From IMG/VR virus record IMGVR_UViG_3300037584_001070, positions 1-47,057 of that record: a stretch of DNA of 47,057 nucleotides; one strand, written 5' to 3'. This DNA is from a virus. This document shows, piece by piece, positions 40,020-47,057 of the stretch (its first letter is position 1; each line of letters starts with the position of its first letter). A program made the position numbers and the translations under genes. The notes beneath the pieces were generated by a model. It had not been told where the DNA came from and did not search any database. It saw only the letters and a list, made by a program, of their open reading frames with translations.

Positions 40020-41929
40020 TACCTCCTCCCATCAGGGCGTATATCAAGCCTTGGAGATCCTAACCTCCAACCAACTCCAGAAGCTGTAGACTCAATACGC
40101 ATTGCAAAGCTACGTCCACGCAGCCTTAGATGAACTTGATCTGTAAACTGTTCTACAGGCACAGATGCCGTCTTAGCTATTGCGCTAGATGTTGTTTGTA
40201 AGTAGTTGCCCCCAGGAAAGTTTCTGGTTTTAACTGTTAGATTAGCAGATGGGCTACCCGCTGTAGATCCTCGAAAGGTAAGATCAGGTATCATGCGTTT
40301 GATAAAAGCAAACTGATCTCCGTCACCTATGTCCATTTGGCTTGATTCAATATATGCAGTAATTGCAGCCCCATCGTCATCAAATCCAGACTCTTGAGTG
40401 TAGAGGTAATTGTTTGGCCCTGCTGCAATTGGGTTGTCGAAGATACCACGATCCATCCAAAAGCTTCTAGCAAGTGCTCCATAATACCAAACCTGTTGCT
40501 CGTAATTGTAAACTACATACCTATCGTTATCATTGCTGCTTGCAGATGGATAAAACCACCATATCTCAGAGAAAGCTGTATTGGTTGCGGCTACAACTTT
40601 TTCTCTTTGTAATAAGTTAAAGTCATCAAACACAAAGTCTCTTACAGTACAGGGTAGTCTTTGCACCGTACCACCATAAGAGTAGAACTCTTTTAGACCC
40701 ATCCAGAATACGTTGTCCTCTACAGCCACGGCAGATAACGGCCCCATTATTGTAGTGTTTTCTGACACAAGGTTTACGCCAAACGTAAATGGTGGCCCTA
40801 AAAATTGCATAGCGTAAAGAGACTCGTCTGTGTACACAAGTATCTGCTGTCTTGTTTCTACTGCCGCAACAATCTCAGAACCAGAACCTATTTTAAGTTC
40901 TCCTGCTGTATTGTCTGGTCTCGTTGCCCAGTCAGTCAAAGACTCTTGAGATGAAAAACGTATCAACAAAGGATCTTGCACCCCAGGATTTATTTCTGAA
41001 TCACAACCAAATGCTATAATATGCCTGTCTCTATCTGAGACCATAATCTGTTTTGCTATGGTGGGTGCGCTAGATGATCCTACGAGAGAACCAAGATTCA
41101 CGGCTCTCGCAGCAAATCCGTTTGTTTTATCCCAGTAATATATACCGCCGTTACGCACGTTGATAAGCAGATCCTCACCAAAGTTATCATGTGACCAGAT
41201 ACGCAAGGTGTTCGTAACAATAGGTGTAGTAGCCGCATTTCCCCAACCATTACGACCCCACGTTCCTACACCCCAACCTGCACCTGTTGCAGTTGTATCC
41301 AAGCCAACACTTACTTGATAAGCACCTACTATAGATCCACCACCATTACCTGTGTCAGAGGAGTTGGCGTTTACCAAACTAGGAACCAAAGCTCCGTCTA
41401 CGGTTATTTGTGTTATGGTCGTACCTGCTGCACGAGCAGAAATTTTGTAACTGTTGTCATTGATTATTTCAGTGATGTTATACTCTTGATTTAATACGGC
41501 TGCGGTTATGTTGCCACCAAGAGAAGCTGCACCGCTAAAGGTTACAAAGTCATTTACCACCGCCCCGTGAGACGCATCTGTTACAGTGATTACAGATGAT
41601 CCATTACTTGCAGCAAAGGTTACATCCCCTGCTGCTGTCGTATTACGAACAGGAGTTATATCGTTAAAAGCACCACCATCTTGGTTGATATAATATTTAA
41701 GAGATGTGCCAATGCCTATTAATCGGCTGTTATCTAAACCAACCCAAGGGTGCATAGCTCTTGCTGTACCTAAATATGATGCTGTGGTGAACTTTAACCA
41801 ACCACCAATCTTCTCAGGCATACCAAAGCGAAAGCGCACCTTGTCTATATCAAACCAACCACCTTCATTTGTGTAAGAAGTTGTCTCTCTGTTTACACCT
41901 GGACGGAACTGAAGTTTTTGTAGTGGCAT
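40019..41929 (-). CDS. Large tail/connector beta-structure protein (636 aa)
   Basis: Begins MPLQKLQFRPGVNRETTSYT and FDIDKVRFRFGMPEKIGGWL, a start recalled from a large structural family in marine podoviruses. The body is beta-rich with many Gly/Asn turns and no membrane segment. It probably forms part of the tail tube or nozzle. A palindrome copy and AGGA site precede it. Tail role inferred from position and recalled family. Confidence 0.65.
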   Translation of the reverse strand: MPLQKLQFRPGVNRETTSYTNEGGWFDIDKVRFRFGMPEKIGGWLKFTTASYLGTARAMHPWVGLDNSRLIGIGTSLKYYINQDGGAFNDITPVRNTTAAGDVTFAASNGSSVITVTDASHGAVVNDFVTFSGAASLGGNITAAVLNQEYNITEIINDNSYKISARAAGTTITQITVDGALVPSLVNANSSDTGNGGGSIVGAYQVSVGLDTTATGAGWGVGTWGRNGWGNAATTPIVTNTLRIWSHDNFGEDLLINVRNGGIYYWDKTNGFAARAVNLGSLVGSSSAPTIAKQIMVSDRDRHIIAFGCDSEINPGVQDPLLIRFSSQESLTDWATRPDNTAGELKIGSGSEIVAAVETRQQILVYTDESLYAMQFLGPPFTFGVNLVSENTTIMGPLSAVAVEDNVFWMGLKEFYSYGGTVQRLPCTVRDFVFDDFNLLQREKVVAATNTAFSEIWWFYPSASSNDNDRYVVYNYEQQVWYYGALARSFWMDRGIFDNPIAAGPNNYLYTQESGFDDDGAAITAYIESSQMDIGDGDQFAFIKRMIPDLTFRGSTAGSPSANLTVKTRNFPGGNYLQTTSSAIAKTASVPVEQFTDQVHLRLRGRSFAMRIESTASGVGWRLGSPRLDIRPDGRR

Positions 41930-41943
41930 CTGTTGTCCTAATT

Positions 41944-41957
41944 AGTTCAATTGAACT
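41944..41957. promoter_or_regulatory. Palindrome AGTTCAATTGAACT upstream of the 636-residue protein
   Basis: A perfect 14-bp palindrome that also overlaps the stop codon of the upstream gene, 14 bases before the next start and in front of a TTAGGA site (minus strand). Confidence 0.65.
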
Positions 41958-42310
41958 TATCCATTAAGTGCGTCTAAATCATCCCAAACACGTTGAGCGT
42001 GTGCAGCCGCATCAAAAGTGGTTGTTGCACCTGGATCTTCCTCTGTTGGTGCAGGGTCTGTCCAACTGTTTGCTGATGCTTGTGCAGTAAGGTAAGTCTG
42101 TAGATTATCTTTAGATGTTATTTCCTCAATTGCACCAGAAGTATCTGAACCATCAGCCGATATGCCGATCATAATCCAATCTTGTGGACTAGCTGTGCCA
42201 CTATCTGCAACTGGATACATACCACCTGTTGATTGCGATACACCAAACTTTAACCAAGTTGGTATAGTCCCATCACTTTCTAGTCTGTACTTTACTACTT
42301 TGTGTGCCAT
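41957..42310 (-). CDS. Hypothetical virion protein (117 aa)
   Basis: Beta-type N-terminus (MAHKVVKYRLESDGTIPTWL), a Ser/Thr-rich middle and an acidic end (TEEDPGATTTFD, AQRVWDDLDALNG). AGAGGA site before the start, which lies inside the preceding gene's last codons (38-base overlap). Function unknown. Confidence 0.55.
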   Translation of the reverse strand: MAHKVVKYRLESDGTIPTWLKFGVSQSTGGMYPVADSGTASPQDWIMIGISADGSDTSGAIEEITSKDNLQTYLTAQASANSWTDPAPTEEDPGATTTFDAAAHAQRVWDDLDALNG

Positions 42311-43151
42311 TTTTCTTATCCTCTAGCTGTGGAGTGTTAGTCAGAGATGTTCTGTCCATGATATCAAAACCACGGCTGTTTGCAAAGTCTCCAGGGCAAT
42401 CTGCCCATTTTTCTGCACAAGCCTCTAACCACTGAACCGTGTGGTGATGCTCTGGTGCCTTACCTTGTTTGATGATTTCGTTTTCCCACTGCAAATAAGA
42501 AAAGACTTCAGCCTGTGCCTGCGCTGCATTGATCCCTAGATCAAACACATAAATAAGATTACCTTCATCTATTTGACCATTACGACTTCTAGCTGCATTC
42601 AAGGCTTGTTTCATGCAGGTCATAATGTGGTACTTAACTTCTTCGCGCTCATAGTCTTCTTCGGTAAGCTCGTCCTTGCCGATCTTCTTCATCAGGTTGT
42701 CATACTGATTAGTAAAGAAGTTTAGCTTACGAACCGCAGCTTCTACATATCCACGAGAGCTTGCCGCCTGTGCCTGCTTTTCGTTAATCTTAATCTCAAG
42801 CATCTCACGTTCAAGATCATCATCTTCTTCTAGGAGCTTACGCTCTAGCTTCTTGAGCTTTACTTCTTCCTTCTTCATCTTGAAGTAGCCCTCTTGCAAA
42901 GCTGCTTTTGTCTTTTCTATCTCAGCAAGACTGTGCTTTACGGACCGTATAGGTGTGATCGCAGTTACATCTAATGTAACACTCATCATCTGTGAATGAG
43001 ACTTATAGAAGTTGCTAGATGCCTGTGCGATTGCAGGAGCTTTTTCTGCAATGTTTGCCAACATAGATTTGTATTCAGGCTTCGCTTGTGGAAGCTGAAT
43101 CTTAATGTCAGGCGTTGTTAACGCGATTTCATTTGTGGTATCTTTTGGCAT
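42273..43151 (-). CDS. Coiled-coil structural protein (292 aa)
   Basis: I start at the ATG overlapping the upstream stop (TAATG), not at an in-frame ATG 39 bases earlier. The middle is a long charged coiled coil (KTKAALQEGYFKMKKEEVK-like; LKKLERKLLEEDDDLERE), followed by CMKQALNAARSRNGQIDEGN and a Trp-rich C-terminus. Fibre-helper or tail-assembly role is possible. Confidence 0.6.
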   Translation of the reverse strand: MPKDTTNEIALTTPDIKIQLPQAKPEYKSMLANIAEKAPAIAQASSNFYKSHSQMMSVTLDVTAITPIRSVKHSLAEIEKTKAALQEGYFKMKKEEVKLKKLERKLLEEDDDLEREMLEIKINEKQAQAASSRGYVEAAVRKLNFFTNQYDNLMKKIGKDELTEEDYEREEVKYHIMTCMKQALNAARSRNGQIDEGNLIYVFDLGINAAQAQAEVFSYLQWENEIIKQGKAPEHHHTVQWLEACAEKWADCPGDFANSRGFDIMDRTSLTNTPQLEDKKNGTQSSKVQTRK

Positions 43152-43669
43152 TATGATGGTTTCGTTGGCATGGTGTGAGTATGAGGCCATCCTGATGCAG
43201 TTGGCAAGTCTCTAAGTGCTTTGCGATATGTAACCCACTCAGCTTTTTTTTCTGTGCTCAAAGCGGTGTCAGCCATCTGTGTCCAATCAGATTCAGAAAG
43301 TAACGACGTTCGAGTAGACCTTTGGGCTTCAGCCGCATCAGCGTCAATACGAGCGCGGTACGCTGTGGTTTGTGCGTCAACCGTTTGCACCTTACCATCA
43401 TCGTCTGTGTATTCTGTAAACACTGGCCCAACAGAATTGACTGTCATCCAATTGCCTTCAGAATCTTTTGCTACACCAGACCTAAAACTATATTCATATG
43501 GCGCTGTTGTGTCGGCTTGAGCACTTTCCATAACTGGATCTGCACCAAGACCATCTAGGCGTTCCGCCGTAAGCGTTGGCTCTAGAACAGGTCGAGTTTT
43601 CTTGTGCATCGTGCGAAAAGTTATTTCCGTTACCACCTCTTCCGTGTCTCTTATTCTTATTAGTCCCAT
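43151..43669 (-). CDS. Tail-assembly-chaperone-like protein (172 aa)
   Basis: The C-terminal 60 residues contain RTSLLSESDWTQMADTALST and WVTYRKALRDLP, the Phage_tail_APC domain. The N-terminal part is beta-type (IRIRDTEEVVTEITFRTMHK, then YSFRSGVAKDSEGNWMTV). It lies downstream of the DUF7483 protein, where fibre-assembly helpers are usually found. See the related gene at 6942. Confidence 0.75.
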   Translation of the reverse strand: MGLIRIRDTEEVVTEITFRTMHKKTRPVLEPTLTAERLDGLGADPVMESAQADTTAPYEYSFRSGVAKDSEGNWMTVNSVGPVFTEYTDDDGKVQTVDAQTTAYRARIDADAAEAQRSTRTSLLSESDWTQMADTALSTEKKAEWVTYRKALRDLPTASGWPHTHTMPTKPS

Positions 43670-43681
43670 GACTAAACTCCT

Positions 43682-45766
43682 TTATGTTGCAATAGCGTAG
43701 AAGATGTAAGTTGAACCGTTGGTATTAAGACCCCCTAAAGCTGTTGTGACAGTAAAACCTGCGTTATATGGGTCGATAGCATCATAAGATGTAAACTCAG
43801 CTTGCTGATCGTTTAAGTATAGGAAAGGATCATTACCCGCCACAATTCCACGTTTACTATCAAATGTAAACCAACTATCTCCAGATGCACTTGACCTCTT
43901 AATCAGTATAAATCGGGCTCCTGACGTAAACCCACAATCTACATTTACAGCACTGCTTGAACCTGTGTAACTTCCAACTTTACTTACCCCTGCTACTGTA
44001 GCGAACAAGTAAGCTATGTAGGTTGTATTATTAGCGTTTGTGCCTCCGTTTGTGCCTACAGTAAATACAGAGCTAGAAGGGGCGGTATCATTCCATATAC
44101 TAGCATTGTCAATTTCGTCATCTGTTCTGTTTAGTTGTAAATAATAATCTTCTGGAGAAGAACCACCGTTCATCCCTTTATGATATACATGCCAACTATC
44201 ACTCGTGCTTCTTACCTTTACCCACATCATCTCAGGCACTACACCAAGGTTATGGCTAACAGTTCTATTGCTTCCCGACCCCGTGTAACAAACAACGTCA
44301 AAATAGCCTCTGGCTCTTTTCCACATCCATCCATAATAAGCAGTATTACTTCCAGTTGAATTATAAACGCCATTCATAAAGTCATACTTCAAATTGCTAT
44401 CAGATGCTTCACCACTTGTAGCATTAGTTTGCATATATTTTGGGCCTGTTAAACGGCTTGAAATGTACCCTGGTGATCCTCCTGTAGACTTTTCAAAATA
44501 CATATCCACTGGAAAAGTTGATCTATAGGCAGGTGCTTTACTGTCTCCTGCTTCACCATTTGTAGATATAGCAAACACCTGACTCGCATCAGTTGGTGCA
44601 GCTTGAGGTCTGCGTATTGCCATGTAGATGTAGTTAGCAGAGGCTGATAGTTGTCCATCAAACTCAAATCCTGTAGATGTAGGAAACCCTCTAGTAGCTG
44701 CAAATCCACTTTCTGCATTGTCTGTATCAGCATATAAAGGGTTCCAAAATCTATCGTTGTAACCCCTCATAATATCCATTAATGTCCAATTAGACGTTCC
44801 ATCATAACGCTTTATCATCAACCATTGCGGCTCAAATCCAAGAGTAACGCTTGCATCACCACTGCTATCCGTAGAAAAACTCCCACACTTGATAATATCT
44901 TCATCTTGATCTGGGCCGAACTCACCGTCATTGTTGTTGTGTGAGAAAAAATAAGCTACATATGTATCTCCAGATTTATTTGCATCTACGCCTGTTCCTG
45001 TTGCTGATACTTGTAGCCGATAATCGCCTGACGATTCTACATATGCTCGTCCATTAGTTTCGTTTGATGATTGAGATTGATTAGTATTATTTAAATTCAA
45101 ATTATACGCTGAACTATCCATTAAGGGATACCACACTAACCAATTAGAACTTGCACTGGTATTTTTTACAAAGACCATTCCAGGCCTCTGCCCTAAATTA
45201 TGCGAGACTTTTTTTGAAAAATCACTAGAACCATCCCCCGTATACGTCACAACGTCAAAAAATTTAGTCTGCTTCCGAAATGTAAAACTGACGTACTCAG
45301 TTCCATAACTCGCATTAGTTCCATTTTCAAAAAGGTTTGCTCCTAGTGTAAAACCATTAGAGTTAAAAGATTGTAACCCATCAGACTGAGTAGATGCTCC
45401 GTTAGTACTGGCAGTGCCTGCAAAAATACGACCTCCATTTGGGCCTGTTCCACGTGCTGTATCATAAATAGTGTGGAACGCACTAGAGCTTCCATCTCTA
45501 GATTTTAACCAGACCAAACCACCTTCTGTAAGGTCAATGCCGTTATTAATTGCCTGGTTAGCACCAGTTCCGTCATATAAGAATGTTGAAAAAACATTTT
45601 CCGCATTAGTAATAACATTCCCAACCGTAGGCCATTTTTCTTTCTTCTGTAGCTCTACAACTTCGTCTATTGACCACACCCCTGGAGCAGAAGTTGTCTG
45701 TAGGTTATTAGCAGGCTCAACAGCCGTGGCTCTTATTATATTCGCCTCGTATCGTTTATCTGACAT
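43682..45766 (-). CDS. DUF7483-type tail fibre or spike protein (694 aa)
   Basis: Beta-rich, Gly/Ser/Asn-rich protein with two or more repeats of a jelly-roll-like unit whose landmarks are FDVVTYTGDGS, VSHNLGQRPGMVFVKN and later FDVVCYTGSGS, VSHNLGVVPEMMWVKV. This is the DUF7483 pattern found in marine phage fibres and probably binds a host receptor. It starts TAATG-coupled to the preceding kelch-like fibre gene. Confidence 0.75.
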   Translation of the reverse strand: MSDKRYEANIIRATAVEPANNLQTTSAPGVWSIDEVVELQKKEKWPTVGNVITNAENVFSTFLYDGTGANQAINNGIDLTEGGLVWLKSRDGSSSAFHTIYDTARGTGPNGGRIFAGTASTNGASTQSDGLQSFNSNGFTLGANLFENGTNASYGTEYVSFTFRKQTKFFDVVTYTGDGSSDFSKKVSHNLGQRPGMVFVKNTSASSNWLVWYPLMDSSAYNLNLNNTNQSQSSNETNGRAYVESSGDYRLQVSATGTGVDANKSGDTYVAYFFSHNNNDGEFGPDQDEDIIKCGSFSTDSSGDASVTLGFEPQWLMIKRYDGTSNWTLMDIMRGYNDRFWNPLYADTDNAESGFAATRGFPTSTGFEFDGQLSASANYIYMAIRRPQAAPTDASQVFAISTNGEAGDSKAPAYRSTFPVDMYFEKSTGGSPGYISSRLTGPKYMQTNATSGEASDSNLKYDFMNGVYNSTGSNTAYYGWMWKRARGYFDVVCYTGSGSNRTVSHNLGVVPEMMWVKVRSTSDSWHVYHKGMNGGSSPEDYYLQLNRTDDEIDNASIWNDTAPSSSVFTVGTNGGTNANNTTYIAYLFATVAGVSKVGSYTGSSSAVNVDCGFTSGARFILIKRSSASGDSWFTFDSKRGIVAGNDPFLYLNDQQAEFTSYDAIDPYNAGFTVTTALGGLNTNGSTYIFYAIAT

Positions 45767-46722
45767 TATGCTGCTCCTGACGCTGTTGCTGATCCAACTG
45801 CCCCAAGACCTTTTCTAGCTGTAGTTAAATCGCCAAAATCAGTTGCATTACCAGTTGAAGCTATAGTTACATAGTCTATTACGTTTGAGGTAGCACCGCT
45901 TCTCTCACCGCCACCAAATACTGCTCTTGTAGCATTTGAGGTAGCACCCTCTCTACTACTGATGCTAGTTAAATCACCAAAATCAGTTGCATTACCAGTT
46001 GAGCTTATAGTAACATAATCTATTATATCTCTTTGATTCGTACCAACTGCATTGTCATTATAGCCACCACCAAATAAAGCCCTTGTTGCAGATGCACACC
46101 CTGCTAGAAAACTTCTAGCTAAAGTAAGATTACCAAAATCACTAGCATTGCCTGTAGAACCTATGGTGATATAATCTATAGTATCATAAAATGTTGCTCC
46201 TCCACCCCATCCCCCTGCAAAAAGCCCTCTTGTTGCAGATGATGCGCCTGTTATTCTAGCACGAGCCTGAGATAAGTTACCAAAATCTGTTCCGTTTCCA
46301 AGAGAAGCCATTGTAACATATTCTATTATGTTATCACTTGTAGCCCCACCCCCTGCAAACACACCTCTTGTATTGTTTCCACAACCACCACTATATTGAA
46401 AAGCAGTAGCAGTATCTCCAAAATCTGCTGCATTTCCTGTAGAAGCAAACTCTACATAATCAATAGTTGTTGTACCGCCAGTTCCACCATAGTTAGTAAT
46501 CCCTCTTGTAGAATTACCATTACCTTGACTATCAGCTTTTGCTGCTGTTGGATCGCCAAAATCGGTAGCGTTGCCTGTTGATGATATAGTAATAAAATCT
46601 AGAACAGCACTAGCTGTAGCTGAAGTAAACAAACCTAGATCACCACTTGGAAATGGAACAGGCCAAGCACTAGCATTCTGCATCTGCGTTGTGAGCGACC
46701 ATACACCTTGATAATTTGGCAT
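45766..46722 (-). CDS. Tandem-repeat (kelch-like) fibre protein (318 aa)
   Basis: Six imperfect repeats of about 50 residues, each with a core like IDYVTIxSTGNATDFGDLT followed by AxxxxxGxSxATRGLFxGGG. The layout suggests a beta-propeller of kelch type, a surface for receptor binding. It overlaps the neighbouring partial gene with the same repeats (TAATG). Confidence 0.7.
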   Translation of the reverse strand: MPNYQGVWSLTTQMQNASAWPVPFPSGDLGLFTSATASAVLDFITISSTGNATDFGDPTAAKADSQGNGNSTRGITNYGGTGGTTTIDYVEFASTGNAADFGDTATAFQYSGGCGNNTRGVFAGGGATSDNIIEYVTMASLGNGTDFGNLSQARARITGASSATRGLFAGGWGGGATFYDTIDYITIGSTGNASDFGNLTLARSFLAGCASATRALFGGGYNDNAVGTNQRDIIDYVTISSTGNATDFGDLTSISSREGATSNATRAVFGGGERSGATSNVIDYVTIASTGNATDFGDLTTARKGLGAVGSATASGAA

Positions 46723-47057
46723 TATGCAATCCCTCCGTGACCGTTTGAATTTGCCATAAGAGCATCACTTGTTGTTCCAGTTAAATCAGCAAAATCTGTA
46801 GCGTTGCCTGTTGAGGCTATTGTTACTGATACAATGCCAACAGTGCTATCAATAAAAGTACCAACAGTGTGTGAAGACGCTGCACGAACATTAAGCCCTA
46901 AGACTGAGGATATTAAATCTCCAAAATCTATAGCGTTTCCAGTAGATGCAATAGTGACGTAATCAATTGAGTTTGTGTTATCAGACCCTGTAAATCCACC
47001 TCCAGTAAGGCCTCTTGTGGGTGACGAACATCCTCCTTGCCCACGCCTATTTAAGGT
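46722..47057 (-). CDS. Partial tandem-repeat fibre protein (3' end only)
   Basis: The frame enters at the right edge and stops at 46722. The 111 visible residues contain a full repeat core (IDYVTIASTGNAIDFGDL) and a shorter one (VTIASTGNATDFADLT), then ALMANSNGHGGIA. It is therefore a sister of the preceding fibre gene. Its N-terminus lies outside the window. Confidence 0.65.
   Translation of the reverse strand, partial: TLNRRGQGGCSSPTRGLTGGGFTGSDNTNSIDYVTIASTGNAIDFGDLISSVLGLNVRAASSHTVGTFIDSTVGIVSVTIASTGNATDFADLTGTTSDALMANSNGHGGIA

Noticed and set aside
8186-41957. The palindrome as a CRISPR repeat or SOS box
   Set aside because: Copies are thousands of bases apart, without spacers. LexA boxes of alphaproteobacteria use GTTC or GAAC spaced by seven bases, not GTTC-N4-GAAC.

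Overview
The window is a large part of the genome of a tailed double-stranded DNA bacteriophage. Genes are tightly packed, with frequent ATGA and TAATG overlaps. I see no rRNA, tRNA, transposase, integrase or CRISPR array. The gene set (TerL, TerS, portal, scaffold, GroES, capsid start, tail and fibre genes, endolysin, a giant internal virion protein, and no tape-measure or sheath gene) best fits a short-tailed marine podovirus-like phage. The host is probably a marine bacterium, perhaps an alphaproteobacterium; that is inference from resemblance to marine phage families, not a direct reading. Both ends cut through genes: the capsid gene at the left and a fibre-repeat gene at the right.

Layout. 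(1) 1-6759, minus strand: head and packaging genes, read from right to left: TerL, portal, a small protein, a GroES-like co-chaperonin, scaffold, two small structural proteins and the first 29 codons of a probable major capsid protein. (2) 6942-8339, plus strand: a small cassette behind a TA-rich tract, with a tail-assembly-chaperone-like protein, membrane proteins and two tiny genes. (3) 8548-9054, minus strand: TerS, followed by a roughly 620-base leader with almost no coding sequence. (4) 9676-17072, plus strand: mostly small proteins of unknown function, plus a MoxR-type AAA ATPase next to a metallopeptidase/VWA protein, and a Fis-like DNA-binding protein. Paired opposing terminators close this block. 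(5) 17275-19751, minus strand: primase-helicase and RusA resolvase. (6) 19824-23258, plus strand: recombination genes, namely a PD-(D/E)XK exonuclease with a possible Fe-S cluster, a DUF1071 annealing protein, an SSB-like protein, HNH and zinc-finger proteins, a small HTH protein and a second nuclease. (7) 23260-47057, minus strand: late genes. Read from right to left they are fibre repeats, tail proteins, a histone-like repetitive protein, a lysis cassette (two holin candidates, a small membrane protein, GH19 endolysin), internal virion proteins and a 2716-residue polyvalent protein.

Together the genes cover recombination-based replication (helicase-primase, annealase, exonuclease, resolvase, SSB), head assembly with a phage co-chaperonin, and a podovirus-like ejection and lysis set. 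No DNA polymerase, RNA polymerase or lysogeny gene is in the window. The strongest unexplained signals are a 14-bp palindrome (AGTTCAATTGAACT and close variants) repeated around the window and often placed just before ribosome-binding sites, a 35-bp TA-rich repeat at two transcription boundaries, the MoxR/VWA pair, and the giant multidomain protein.
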